NCBI GenBank assembly: GCA_035048495.1 | Contig: CM068548.1 | Span: forward strand, 5,941,464 to 6,005,463 | From: Euptelea pleiosperma | Taxonomy: Eukaryota > Streptophyta > Magnoliopsida > Ranunculales > Eupteleaceae | Reading direction: 5' to 3' | DNA: 64,000 bases | Shown here: positions 24,251 to 36,545 of the stretch, in pieces | Position numbering within the stretch: the stretch's first letter is position 1 | Layout of the letters: every line of letters begins with the position of its first letter | Made by a program: the position numbers and the translations under genes | The notes under the pieces: model-generated | The model's database searches: none | What the model was told of the DNA's origin: nothing | The model's input: only the letters and a program-made list of their open reading frames with translations

Positions 24251-27200
24251 TGGAGCCTGTCATTTTATGGCGGTAACTTGAGCCTGAGCCTGAACAAAAA
24301 GTAATCTACAGACAGTTTTGCTGAGGGTTGCTATCGTTATGGTATTGTGGTCGACGTGGCACATGGCACACTTTTCGGACCCTCTGACCCTGAATGTTTG
24401 GCCCATCCCTTAGGTGGACCTACAAACCAAAACTCAGCCTGATTGGAGATTTCTATCCGCTGGTTCTAAGTACAAAAAAAAAATGTTCAAATCCGAAGGA
24501 TAGAAATCACCCCCACGAAGAACACTTATGGTTCAAACAGTAAGAAAAATCACCTGACCACAGTACCACAACGAGAGCGATCCTGGATGGTCTAAGAACC
24601 ATATGCATGCAACGGATCTCACTTGATGGCGGATGATATTAACCATTCAATTTATGGACTTTTTTTTTATATTATGTTGGCTATCTCGTCCAATGTGATT
24701 GATAAGATCAAATGGTTATAAACTTACAATCATTGGATTAAGTCAATGCTAAGCATAGGACTAGGAGATACCTGTTGTGGCATCCATCAATCGGTGGGCA
24801 CATACGGACATACCTAACTTGAAATGCAAGCTGTAATTTTGGCACGAGGTCTGCAGGCCAGATCTGTCGGGCTGTAATACCCCAGATTTTCGAGTGGGCT
24901 TTTTGAACTCTTTTGAGATACTTTCGAGTCCTTGCGGGCCTCCTACTAGGGTTTCAAGTCCATTTATAGATCTTCTCTTAAATGACGGTTGTGTCCAGCC
25001 AATCAAGAGGTTTACCATTTGTCCTACTCTGTAAAAGGGTAAAAAATTATTTATGTGTGAAGAACCTCCATTTATTCTTCCAACCTTAAACCCTAAACCC
25101 TAAAGCCCACATATTTCTCCTCTCTCTATCAGTTTAGCTCTAACCCAACTATGTCTAGTTGTATCCCCTCTCAAACTCCTCTCTTTATGGCCATTGGAGC
25201 ATAATTGATCAAGGTTTTGGAGGGAAAACGAAGAAACTCCTCCTTGTTAAGGAATGCACCATTGCTAAGGTAAGGAACCTCCATTTCTCCTTATGCCCAA
25301 CTAATTATCTTTCCTTCTCATGGTTTTCTTAACCATTTGTGTTAATTATTCTTGCTCAGTAAAGTAGCCTTTCTTTTTTGGCCATTAATGGCCATTCTAT
25401 GTTAAAATGAAGGTTTACAATCAGGTGGGTGGGCCGTCCATTCGACCCATATCTAATTTCAACACACGGATACTAATCCAGATTTGAACTGACCCAGAAT
25501 CCATTAACTTCACCCAATCTACAACCTCCTCCTTCGATCCATGTGCTCTCCTCTGTTTTCGTCGTTCATCTTTAACCGTAGGAATAGAGCACCCAGAGGG
25601 ACCTCCATGATCGACCAACCAGCAACTCCCTTCTTGGGTTGATCATCCCTAACCTCCAATCTTCACCGTCTCTACCAATCTGCTACACTGACGTCATCGT
25701 TTAGAACCTCCAGCAACGACGATTCGATAGCCACCGCATTGTATCGGTCATCACCATCCACTAATCCACGTGCCTCATTTTCATCATCTTTCCTATCTTG
25801 CATCCAACTACTGTCCAACAACCCATAGAGCTCCTTCGCCGACAGTTGTGCATGTATATGCGTGCTCCCCGGCCACCACGCCTCAACATCTTACATGCAA
25901 CAGCAACATGTGTATGCTGCCAGGTGCCCATGCAATCTCGCATCTAACCCACCAACCATGGTTGTTAGTCCATCAGATCCAGCTCCAACTTCCACCGTTA
26001 GAGCCAACCCATGCAGCAAATTCCAGTCCAATGGTTGAAAATCATCAACCAAACTGATTTTCGGTACGTTGGTCCACCTGGGTGTGTGAAAATCATCCAT
26101 ACGGTTAGTCCTTCTTAGTGTGTACCGCGTGGCATCAGGTCCACTCGCAAGCTTTGCTCGACGGTGCTCAAGCTCTGGTGATTTACACTAAACCATGAAG
26201 ACTCCTCCAATCAAACGGTCGACCTGGGCGGGCTGAGCATCCATGCAGTCAGGGCTTTTTCAAAAGATACATCTCGTGCAGTGGTTGGACGCGCGGTTTG
26301 GTTGTAGATCCACCTCGTGCGGGCCGTACGTCTTATAGAGCGTCGCATGACCACATGTACTCTAGATTGTCCACCGATCAACCCCTGTGCACACACCCTG
26401 CAACCATGCACTTCACTCCAACAACCCACAAATCTCACGGTTAAAACCAGCCCACGTCAGTGATCTTAAATCCTTCGGTAGCTGAACACCAATAGGACGA
26501 CAAAGATCGATAGTTCCACCATATGTGAATTGAGAATGATACGAACGCCCAAGAAGAAGATGACAAGTTGACTAAGAAAAGTCCCTCATTAAGGGAGAAA
26601 CTACAATGTTAACTGATTATTTAAAAATTGCTTGCCTTATTCCCAACCCCCCATTGCTTTATATAGCTTACAAGATAACATTCAATTCCTTAATTGAAGC
26701 CCAAGACCCATTGACTAAGCAATTCTAATTAATAACTACCTTAATGACTTCCCTTCCATACGTGGTAATGGATTTGACTTTATTCTTCCTAATTCAAATT
26801 CTACTTCCTTGTGGAGAATGGTAATTGTCCACAATGGGAATAGCTCCTTCTTTGTAGAGAATGGTGACGCTCTTTTCCTTGCAGAGAATGATAATTGTCA
26901 ATAATGGTAACAACTCCTTCCTTGTAGAGCATGGTAGCGGCTCCTTTCCTTGTAGATAATGGTAACGATTCATAATGGTAATGACTCATTCCTTATTCAA
27001 TAATGGTAATTGTCCATGTCAGCCCTATTCCTCACTGCACGTATCATTCATTCCCGCTTCGAATAAACCTTGTCCTCAAGGCTTAAAATCAGGGTACCTT
27101 GTTTGAATTTCAAACAAAGTCTTCTATGTGGCCTAAAGTCCTATCAATTTTATGGAAAATCTTCAATTTATCTGCCCTAATGATAAGTTCCTAACGTAGA

Positions 27201-27394
27201 CATGTATCAATCCCACCCACTTCAAATGAACCTTAACCTCAGGGTAGAAAATTATAAGGATATGGTTTCAAACCACCACTTGTGTCATAGCTCGATTTTT
27301 TATTTTTTATTTTTTTGCTCTCAAGGTCAAATCATAGGAAATCTACTTTCCCTCCAGGATCCCAATTACATTGGATGTCACCACAATGAAAGGC

Positions 27395-28126
27395 TCAATA
27401 ATCACAGAGGGAGTGTTTTGATGAACCGTACACCCAGTTCGCTTTGCAAATAATCGAATCTAGGAATTTATGAGTACTTCCTAAGTCACTAAGAATAATC
27501 ACTAGTTTGGGCTTAACGTAACCTCGAACCCTTTTGGTATGGTATAAAGTTGAGGAAGTCAACGCATGAACCGATAATATTGGTTCTTCTGTGGGTACAT
27601 TGTCGCTTTCCGGTTTGTTCCCTTCAGTTGGACTTGCGTCTTTATCCTTATCATGTGATATTTGTTTGTTGGGTGATATGTAAAGAGTGGGTGGTTTGGA
27701 GGTTGCTCTAGCCCCTTGAACCATATACTCCATTGATTCTTCTTGTAACCGGGCTAACCCAATGGCTTGGGTTAATGTTGACGGTGTGAACATCATCACA
27801 CTATTCCTCACGTCATCTTTCAAACTATTTGTGAAACAACTCACAACAAATTCTTCAGATAAGCCGTTGGTTCGTCTTATGAGAGTCTCGAATTGATCTT
27901 GATATGCTAGCACAGAGCCCCCTTTCTTAAGTTTGGTGAGTTGACCCACCGCATCATCATGATTCAATCGGCTAAAGAGCTGGTCGTATTTTAGGTTCAT
28001 TGCCGCTACGAGGTGCGATAATTCCTTCAAAGCCGCAGCTTGCTTGTCTGAGCTTTCTCTCAAATATTTGATCGTGTCGTCCATGTGCTTAGTTTCTTGT
28101 GATCTAGTCCCTTCCGACATGATCAA
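27395..28126 (-). CDS. Retrotransposon gag with truncated protease
   Basis: A 243-residue frame. The central part (about 70-120) has the Ty3/Gypsy gag capsid pattern, including VLAYQDQFETLIRRT and FTNSLKDDVR. There is no zinc knuckle. The C-terminus reaches the start of an aspartic protease: ILSDLGSTHKFLD stands where the family usually has an Asp-Ser-Gly catalytic motif, so the protease is altered and cut short. Reverse transcriptase, RNase H and integrase are missing. The start used is the Met 35 bases inside the 5' LTR border. Confidence 0.8.
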   Translation of the reverse strand: MIMSEGTRSQETKHMDDTIKYLRESSDKQAAALKELSHLVAAMNLKYDQLFSRLNHDDAVGQLTKLKKGGSVLAYQDQFETLIRRTNGLSEEFVVSCFTNSLKDDVRNSVMMFTPSTLTQAIGLARLQEESMEYMVQGARATSKPPTLYISPNKQISHDKDKDASPTEGNKPESDNVPTEEPILSVHALTSSTLYHTKRVRGYVKPKLVIILSDLGSTHKFLDSIICKANWVYGSSKHSLCDY

Positions 28127-28147
28127 CGGTTACAGGGCAGGATGGTT

Positions 28148-28159
28148 GCTCTGATACCA
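28148..28159 (-). promoter_or_regulatory. Primer binding site of the Gypsy element
   Basis: The plus strand reads GCTCTGATACCA, so the minus strand is TGGTATCAGAGC, the perfect plant initiator Met-tRNA complement, two bases from the LTR. Confidence 0.9.
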
Positions 28160-28975
28160 ATTGATACGAACGCCCAAGAAGAAGATGACAAGTTGACTAA
28201 AAAAAGTCCCTCATTAAGGGGGAAACTACAATGTTAACTGATTATTTAAAAATTGCTTGCCTTATTCCCAACCCCCCATTGCTTTATATAGCTTACAAGA
28301 TAACATTCAATTCCTTAATTGAAGCCCAAAACCCATTGACTAAGCAATTCTAATTAATAACTACCTTAATGACTTCCCTTCCATACGTGGTAATGGATTT
28401 GACTTTATTCTTCCTAATTCAAATTCTACTTCCTTGTGGAGAATGGTAATTGTCCACAATGGGAATAGCTCCTTCTTTATAGAGAATGGTGACGGCTCTT
28501 TTCCTTGCAGAGAATGGTAATTGTCAATAATGGTAACAACTCCTTCCTTGTAAAGAATGGTAGCGGCTCCTTTCCTTGTAGAGAATGGTAACTATTCATA
28601 ATGGTAATGACTCATTCCTTATTCAATAATGGTAATTGTCCATGTCAGCCCTATTCCTCACTGCACGTATCAGAGAAGGTACAAAATAGGCCTAAAACAA
28701 TGGATTATCATCCCAACCCTAACCCTAAACTCAAATCGAACAAGAACAAAATCCCAAAATAGGAAACATGCTACCAAAGTTAATCTTTCCACCAGAGGCT
28801 TTACTGAATTGGAAATAGCCATTACCATAGTGTCTAGTACAATTTACACTGCATTTTCAAATTTATACAAACATAATCACAAGCAACAACAGGATGAAGT
28901 TGAACACATATATGCACATGTACACATGAATGACGCATGTATACACATTCACACCAAGCCTGCACTCTCTGGCCA

Positions 28976-31900
28976 TTATAAACCACTCAAATTCATTACA
29001 GTCGGCTTTAATGAAGCGAAAGTTCCATGAAAGCCATAAGGCACTCTCTGCGGCAGCGTAATTTTGGCAACTGGCTCACTCTCGAACTTTTTTGTGTCGA
29101 TTATATGTACCTGCAAGCGAAGAGTTGATATATACGTAAACCTCGTAATAACATTTCAATAAATCTTTTGTCTAGATTCATTAGAGATTACATAGAAGGC
29201 TTAAGTTCAATCTTTCTTCAATTACTAAGAATATCATTGGATTTTCCGTCGAAGAGAGAGATATCGTGTTTTAGTTGAGAAATGTGAACTTACTTGAGAG
29301 ATGTTACTCTCTTCATTGTGAACAAAAGAGACTATCCAACCATCATCTTCCTCAGAACCTCCAGGCTTAGACACAAAAGCAGCTCCAGAGTAGAAGTTGT
29401 TCTCCTCAAACTTATGATACTCCACTTTTATCGGCTCTTCAGATTCAAATTGTCCCTCCTTTAATATGAAATTCAAGATATTACAAGCTTGCTTTATGTG
29501 ACCATGAGGTTGCTTAGAGTGAATAATGGATACCCATTACCTTTGATAGCCCCGAGGCTGGCTCTTCGAAGTACAGCTTGGCTAGCATTCCATATTTAGC
29601 CATGCCTACAATTGATATGTAAATGAAAAAAGAAATTTAATTAACTAAACAAGAAGTTAAAAATAATGACAACGAAAACAAAAGTCATGATCAGAGAGGA
29701 TTTTATTACCAGAACTAGAGCTTGCTATTGAATCTACAACTTGGGTGTAGCCGTACTTATTTCTAATACCAGTAAAATTCTCATTAATCATGGGGAAATC
29801 CATAGAGAAGCTGGTTCCAGTAAGATTTCTCTCCTTAACTTCTCCAGTTTTCATGTTTAACCTCCATTCATACGATCGAGTGAAAAGAAATCCATCTTCC
29901 ATGTTGCTAGTGACATTTTCTTCACATGGAACACTAGGTTTGAATCCTTTTGAGAACCATTCAAATTTATTTAGACCCAAATCAGGGCCCGGTATGATTG
30001 ATCCAAGAGCTCTACATCCCCTCACAACTACCTGTTTTGGGAGATCAAAATCAATATCAATTTGTCAGTCAATTACAAGAACTAGAGCTAGTCCATTGCT
30101 CTTGTTACTTTTAACTTATTTCTCTAGGTTAGTTAAAAGCTTAAACCCATGACAATATAATTAGTAGTAATACTAAGGTTCCTAGTCTTTTTAATTAGTT
30201 ACCTCATCACCATTCTCAAAGAAATTTAGATTGTGAAATGTGCAGTGTGTCTCTACTTCAAACCACCGAACTGAATCTGCATCACCATAGCGAGGCATCA
30301 CCCCTATCCTTGCATACGCTTCCTTCTCATATTTTATTAATCTACATAAGCCCACCAATTCATCTGGCGAATTAAGAACCTAATGATGGTATTCAGTTAA
30401 TTGAAATTTGGAGTTTAAGGAAATACTCACGGGCCTCCTTTAGCGAGTCTGTTTAAGTCTATGATAAGTGGGTGATCCATGATCACATTATACCTGAGAA
30501 CAAATTAACCCCATTAAATAAACAAGCTTTACAAAGTAAACTATATGAAGCTTACTTAACTAATGAAAGGACATAACAAACTTACTTTTGTGTAACCCCT
30601 ATCTCATGGCAAAGGCTACTTCTATTGAACTTAAGATCTACTTTATGGACTAGTTTCTTTCCATCGGCTGCAAATAAGCAATATATTATCAAGATAGTGA
30701 AGTTAGCATCCTTTCATCCTCTTCTTGTAGACTTCATAATTTTCTTTTGAATCATCACCCTGACTGCAGAACAAAAATTATGAAGAGGGTACCTGAGATT
30801 ATTCCCAAAACAAAGAAGGGTTTAACTGCATCCACCCCCATTATAACTAGCTCCCCAGTTCCTGGAACTTTCTGTGTGATGCAAAATGATTAGTTAGTGA
30901 GACCAAGTTGCTTTATATTACATGTATATACAATTTTGTGTAGGCACATCTGTGAAGAACAAACCTTTGGATGGCTGGTGAAAGGACGATCCCAAGCTCC
31001 ATCGATATCCCAATTGTCCAATGTTTCTAGTGTAATGATGTCAACTTCCTGTGGCAAGTGATTCTCTGAAATCGTGTAGAACTTCCCGAATGCTCGAAAA
31101 CATTGGTGTTGCTAAGGTATTTGTTGACTTTGCCAAATCTCAACTAGCAAGGTTCAAGATAAAGTGTTCAACAGACATGTAAATTCTAATAAATGTCAGC
31201 ATCATTTGCAAAATAGCTGATCTATTTTGTAGTCTAGTAGAAGATAATGACTTACCAAATTCAGCATGTAAGCTACTATAATAGAAGGAGAATCCCCTTC
31301 TACGGCTGGAAGGAAAGAGGGTTTGTTTCTTAACTGTTCTTGTTTGAATGTCTCAGTCTCAACATATCTATTCTTGTATGACACTGTCCAACTTCCTTGA
31401 GTATCTTTAAACAGGTACAAAGCATGTAGCATTCCTTCTCCTTCAACCCAAATCTGACTCGATCGTCCGAACATTGAAACCGTTGATTTAAATCCTCCAA
31501 AAGGAGGATTTGGGCCTGCAAATCAATATATAAAGTTAATCTTCAATGGCGACAGCTATAAGTGGATGGTTAACATGCCACAAACACAAGTAGCTAACAG
31601 TTAGGACAAAGGTTCATACATTTAGAGGCTTTTGGTCATTCCATGGTTATGTCTCACCAACCTTTATGGTGCCAACACTACTATATATGAATACCAGATT
31701 CACCAAAGTCAGTAAGCTCGTGTATAATTCGCGTATTATACGTGATTATACAGCCGAACTTTTCAAAGAGTCCGTAAAATTCATGTATTTTATATCATTC
31801 CCAAATAAATATGTAAAGAATTTAATTGATTACTTAAACTAAGATGATTAGTAGACAAAAAACTAAGTAGCTGCAATTCCAACCAGCAATGCATTTTACT

Positions 31901-32516
31901 TACCATTTCTTATGTAAATACCCTCAGGGAAAATCAGCTGGAATCTCCCCTTCAATACTCGCAATCTTGACAGTGTGTCCGATCTCTTCAACAGGTGCAA
32001 AGTTACTCTACAATTTACATAGAGAGGATCTGTTATGAGTTTATGATTACCATAGAATCAAAAGAAAGTGTGAAAAACAAATATAGCTGCAAATCACAAA
32101 AAGAAGCATAAAGATGAAAGGAGACTTAAAATTTATACCTGAGATGGGAGCAAGGACTGATCAACGAATTGATACATGGAATCCACAAATGCATTCAAAA
32201 TTCTGTCAGAAGTGTTCTTGATGGTTGTAGAAACATCGATTCTCATCGGAACCTGCTGCAAATCTCTCAAGAAAGGCTGCTCATCATAAGAACCATTTCT
32301 AGTCAGTAACTCTTTTTTAAGTACATCTTACTCGATCAGCTTTGCTTCATATATCATCATAAACACATGTTTAAACTTTGTGGGTTATTTGGGAAATTAA
32401 TATACCTTTACAGTAGAGGATAGCAAGGTCTTTAGATGATCAAAGTTGGGTGAGATGGAGGAGGGTTTATGAACAGACCCATTTGCTTGAAAAGCTAAAC
32501 AAGAGGAAGCCGCCAT
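28976..32516 (-). pseudogene. CCD: Carotenoid cleavage dioxygenase, copy B, frameshifted
   Basis: Same 13-exon layout as copy A: 32516-32406, 32276-32139, 32007-31904, 31515-31256, 31143-30965, 30871-30793, 30667-30586, 30493-30431, 30341-30203, 30031-29710, 29605-29541, 29455-29294, 29110-28976. Exon 3 is 104 bp instead of 103 and reaches a TGA at 31926-31924. Exon 5 is 179 bp instead of 180, with one base lost near 31084. All splice sites are otherwise sound, and the remaining exons read well, including the four histidines, so inactivation looks recent. The ancestral length would be about 612 aa. A TATA-like word lies at 32580-32587. If both indels were assembly errors the gene would be intact, but the two independent changes make decay more likely. 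Confidence 0.85.
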
Positions 32517-32579
32517 GTCTCACCTCAAAATTGCTAATTTGCTATGTGCTTAATTCAGGAAGTTACACAGAAATGCAAG

Positions 32580-32722
32580 TATAAATAGAAGCAAAATACG
32601 AGGACAAAAGAGGATCTTGTTCTTCGAATGATAGAGATAGGAGTAGCATCAAGACATCTTCGAACGTGTGAGGAGAGGCGAGCATGCGAAGTTGAGAGGA
32701 TTACTTTTGAGTGACAAATCTA
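32580..32722 (-). promoter_or_regulatory. Proximal promoter block of copy B
   Basis: Sequence conserved with the upstream regions of A and C and partly D: TATAAATAGAAGC, GGACAAAAGAGGATCTTG, GCATCAAGACATCTTCG and GCGAGCATGCGAAGTTGAGA. Conservation beyond the coding region suggests shared control or simply recent duplication. Confidence 0.5.
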
Positions 32723-32894
32723 GTCTGCATTATTTCTGGACTTAAAAGTATGCAAACATTGTCAGCACTATTGGATGTCCATTGAAAAACGTGTTAATTT
32801 ATTTTACTAATTCAAAACAGGTTTTTCAAGGGACATTCAACGGTTGATATCATATTTGCATACTTTTAAGTCTGCAAACCATGCAGACTAGATT

Positions 32895-33200
32895 TAGCTC
32901 CAGCCCGAGGTGAATTTTTCCTGCGGCGCTGTCGGGAAGCATAAAAATGTACCAAGTGGCACAGCATATTCGTTTCTCACTGACCCATGAATGATTGGCC
33001 CACCCTTGATGGACCTGCATACCAAAAATCAGTCTGATTGGTGTTCTTTAGCCATTGGATTCGAGAAATATTTTCATGGGGTGATTTCGAACGGTTGCAT
33101 TCGAATTTTAGGCGCTCAGAAATGAGTGTGCCACATGGCATATTTTTAGCTTTCCACGTCGACATAGAAAAATTCGCCTCACGCTATATTTTCTTGTTCC
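32895..33200. repeat. Foldback MITE, second family (GCGGCGCTG type)
   Basis: The left arm GAGGTGAATTTTTCCTGCGG pairs with GAAAAATTCGCCTCACGC on the right. Internal GTGGCACAGC and GTGTGCCACATGGC are also mirrored. Relatives occur at 36540-36950, 43565-43990 and 62185-62725. Confidence 0.6.
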
Positions 33201-33552
33201 AAGACAAATATCTTAGGTAAATGGTAATTTTTGCATTTCTTAGGTAAAGGGTAATTTTTTTGCAAAGGCTGGTGGTAATGTGAGTTGTGTAAAAAGGAGC
33301 CACATAGAACACTCTGCCGGGTCCACTAACTCTTGAATGTCTGGCCCACCTTTGGTGGATCTGCACACCAAAAATTAGCCTGATTGGTGTTTTATAGCCA
33401 GTGGATCTGACTATAAAAAGATCCTCAAATCCAACGGCTAGGAATAATCTGGTGAAAAGGGCTCAATTCGAACGGCTAAAAAGCACTAATCAGGCAGATT
33501 TTTAGGTCCATCAATGTGTATAGGGCAATTCAGAGTTCTGTAGGTTATGGAC

Positions 33553-33756
33553 CATGGTTTAATAAAAATGGCGTTTAAACTGTTTTAATGGCCATTAAAA
33601 CTAATTCATGATCTAGCATGTACACAATGAAAACTCAATTTTCCGTTTTTCCGTTAAAATCTATTTTTTTCATTTTTACCCCTGACCGTATCAATCCGTT
33701 TTAACGGTAACGCCCCCAGTCCGTTACACCATTAAAACGGCCTCTTTTAAACCTTG
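33553..33756. mobile_element. hAT-type MITE with 8-bp target duplication
   Basis: It starts CATGGTTTAATA and ends TTTTAAACCTTG, inverted relative to each other. Flanks are TTATGGAC (33545-33552) and ATATGGAC (33757-33764), one mismatch in eight. Confidence 0.75.
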
Positions 33757-33778
33757 ATATGGACATTATTACGTAATC

Positions 33779-34126
33779 CAAGGTTTAAAAGAGGCGGTTT
33801 TAGCGGTATAACAGATTGAGGGTGTTACCGTTAAAATGATTTGTAACGGACAAGGGCAAAAATAGAATTTAACAGATTTTTATGGATTTTAACAAATTTA
33901 ACGGAAAAAATGACGCTAAAATCTAAAATTTGAAAATTCAATTTCAAAAACAAAAAAATAACAGAAATTTAAAGGAATTAGAGACCATTTTTTTCCACGA
34001 ATTTTTTTTCAGAAAATAACAGCCGTTATTTTCTAAGCGTTAAAACAGTTCTTAACGTAACGGGCTTAGGACGTTACCGTTTTAACGGCAGTTAATGCAG
34101 TTTAAAATGCTTTATTTTAAACCATC
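33779..34126. mobile_element. hAT-type MITE with 8-bp target duplication
   Basis: It starts CAAGGTTTAAAAGAGG and ends TTTTAAACCATC. It is flanked by ACGTAATC on both sides (33771-33778 and 34127-34134). It lies only 22 bp from the previous copy, in the opposite orientation. Confidence 0.75.
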
Positions 34127-34494
34127 ACGTAATCCACACTGTCACAACGAGAGCCCTTGACACAAAAACAACTTCCAGATGGTCTTCTATCCATTTGAGA
34201 GTACTCAAAAACTCATTAAATATTATTTTATGGACTTGTAATATTTAATTGGCTATTAGAAAGATCAGATGGTTATAATTTATCGGATTGAGTCAATGTT
34301 AAGAATAGGTGATATCCTTGGCCCCATGCATCCATTGGTGGGCCACACACCTAACCACAAGGACGGTGATTGATTTAGTAACCACGAAAATGACATTCAT
34401 GCAACTACAAGGACGATAAATTTTGCCCCGGTAGTGACCTTCGCCTTCCGCAGCAACTGAAGAGATTTTGAAGTTTAAGGTGAGAGTTTTGATA

Positions 34495-34660
34495 GAGACA
34501 CGTGACTAGCATCAAGACATCTTCAAACGCGTGAGGAGATGCGAGCATGCGGAGTTGAGAGGATTCCTTTTGATTAACCAAACGTGTCAAGACAAACGGA
34601 TTTGGATCTATTAGAGGCAAGTGGGCGTTGGGAAGACAAACGGATCTGGATCGATACGAT
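34495..34660 (-). promoter_or_regulatory. Orphan dioxygenase promoter block
   Basis: It matches the promoter block of the dioxygenase genes (GCATCAAGACATCTTC, GCGAGCATGCGGAGTTGAGA, CCAAACGTGTCAAGACAAA, then GGATCTATTAGAGGCAAG as in D at 62140-62160). No exon 1 or other coding sequence follows on the minus strand. It is either the relic of a fifth copy or a duplicated fragment. Confidence 0.55.
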
Positions 34661-35224
34661 GCAAGTAGTAAGTAGACATCGGGAATATTCCTATTATGGT
34701 GAGGTTTTTATTTTATTTTTATTTTTTTGGTTTTGTTAGGCAACGCGGTCCAGGTGGGACCATAGTTACCAATTCGGCATACGGCACAGATTCGAAACGG
34801 GAAAAGTTCGATTTTAATTCGGTTTCATGATATAAAAGTTCGGTCATTGTTTAAGTGCTATATTGGTTTAGCTTTAAAAAACTTGAATTTTACCAATTTT
34901 TTTCATTTTATATGGCCGTTTAATACGTTTTTTATTAAAAATAAGGGAATTTTTGACATACCCCCCATGTTATCTTTAAAATTTGACATACCCCCCACAA
35001 TTCGAAAAAGCTGACATACCCCCTGTGACTCGGTCCACTGTCATTTGACCAGTGTTGACCCGAGTTGACTACCTAATTTCGTATTAAAGGACAAATCTGC
35101 CATTGTCTTCAAATACGTGTTTTATTCGCTTAATCTTAAAATTCGTGATTTTTTCTGATTTTCTAGCCATATTAAATGTTATTTAAAAAAAATTGAGTAT
35201 TAAACTCGAATAATATTTGAATTT

Positions 35225-35395
35225 ACTAACTAGGGGTGGGACCGCTAGACCAGAACCATCATGGCTGGAATCCACGGGGAAGCCTAGGCTATTCATGGGC
35301 CGGACAACACCAGGTAAGGGTATTTCTACTCCATGGCACAACCGCTCAAAGGAGGAGACCCACTTTTTGTGGGATTGAACCCATGACCATAGTTA
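35225..35395 (-). repeat. Possible SINE with a pol III B-box
   Basis: On the minus strand GGTTCAATCCC (35381-35371) matches the tRNA-type B-box, followed by a transcribed-looking body. No convincing A-box was identified, so this is tentative. Confidence 0.25.
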
Positions 35396-35399
35396 GAAA

Positions 35400-36223
35400 A
35401 TCATGAAATGACAAAAATTCACCATTTAGGTGTCAACAGATACTATTTGAATCAAATATAAGCATATCCGAATCTGAAAACGAAAAAAAAATCTGATAAC
35501 TAAATCTGATTTGATTATATAGATATTCTAAATTAATATTCGAATTCGAATCCGATAAACTTATCGAATATCCAATAATATCCAATCCAAAAATCAGATA
35601 TATTTAAAAAAATTATTATATTTACATAATAATAAAGATATATGTAAAATAATTATAATTATTATGTATATAATAAATATAAATATTACTTAATATGATA
35701 AATATAATATAATATATTATATATAATAAATATGATTATTAAATATTAAATATAATTATCAAAGAATATATCGGATTGGATATTATCGAATCAAATACAT
35801 CAATATCTCAATCCATATTCGAATCTGAATCCGATATATGAAATTTTCGGATAATATCCGATTTTTTCGAATACGGATTCGAATCGATTTTGAATTTGTG
35901 ACTATCCATTGACAGCCCTAGTCAATGGATACTGTTTAGATCAAATAAGCATAACCGAATCTGAATCCGATATATGAAATTTAATATCCGATTTTTCGAA
36001 TACGAATTTAAATTGATTTTGAATTTGCGACTATCCATCGACGGCCCTAGTCAACGGATACTATTCGGATCAAATAAGCATTTCCAAATCCGAATCCAAA
36101 AAAATCTCTGATATCGAATTCGATTCGATATCCGACGGATATTCTAAATCAATATTCGAATTCGAATCCGATTAACTTATTAGATATATATATATATATA
36201 TAATACATTATTGAATTTACATC

Positions 36224-36299
<76 letters not shown>

Positions 36300-36545
36300 A
36301 AATAATTATAAATATGATATTTATATATAATAAATATTATTTAATATGATTAATATACTATAATTTATTATATATAATAAATATAATTATAAAATAATAT
36401 ATCGAATCAAATACATCAATATCGGAATCATTATTTAAAACTATTCAAATATTAAAAAGATATCCAAATCCGCAATTTTCATATAATATCCGAGTTTGCA
36501 AATACGGATTCAAATCGAAATCAAATCTTCGACTATCCATTAACA
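35400..36545. repeat. AT-rich nested repeat cluster with (TA)n
   Basis: The motif GACTATCCATTGACAGCCCTA and its complement-like neighbour TAGTCAATGGATACT recur near 35430, 35905, 36033 and 36530. They are separated by stretches of GAATCCGAATCCGATAT-type sequence. This looks like several copies of one short element inserted in tandem. Two TA runs (36184-36202 and 36229-36295) lie inside. Confidence 0.6.

Larger units (their letters stand above)
22546..26536. other. Spacer upstream of gene A: MITEs and displaced promoter block
   Basis: It contains a Mutator-type foldback (22844-23226), two further foldbacks (about 23295-23652 and 23935-24250), a half copy near 24355-24480, and a block homologous to the promoters of B and C (23690-23905). 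From 24500 to 26530 only short frames without family motifs are visible, so no gene is called there. Confidence 0.6.
26537..28672 (-). mobile_element. Internally deleted Ty3/Gypsy LTR retrotransposon (2.14 kb)
   Basis: Two nearly identical LTRs (26537-27046, 510 bp; 28162-28672, 511 bp) start TGATACGAACG and end CACGTATCA. Perfect 5-bp target duplications GAGAA flank the element (26532-26536 and 28673-28677). On the minus strand the Met-tRNA primer binding site (complement of 28148-28159) lies two bases from the 5' LTR. The interior is about 1.1 kb and holds gag plus the start of protease only. Few differences between the LTRs indicate a recent insertion that needed proteins from another element. 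Each LTR contains roughly four tandem 45-50 bp units with GAGAATGGTAA. Confidence 0.92.

Noticed and set aside
25080..25110. CCCTAAACCCTAAA sequence
   Set aside because: Only about two telomere-like units; too short for an interstitial telomere.
25421..26438. Several frames of 60-95 codons
   Set aside because: Conflicting frames on both strands, no motifs; includes a partial foldback repeat near 26041-26130.
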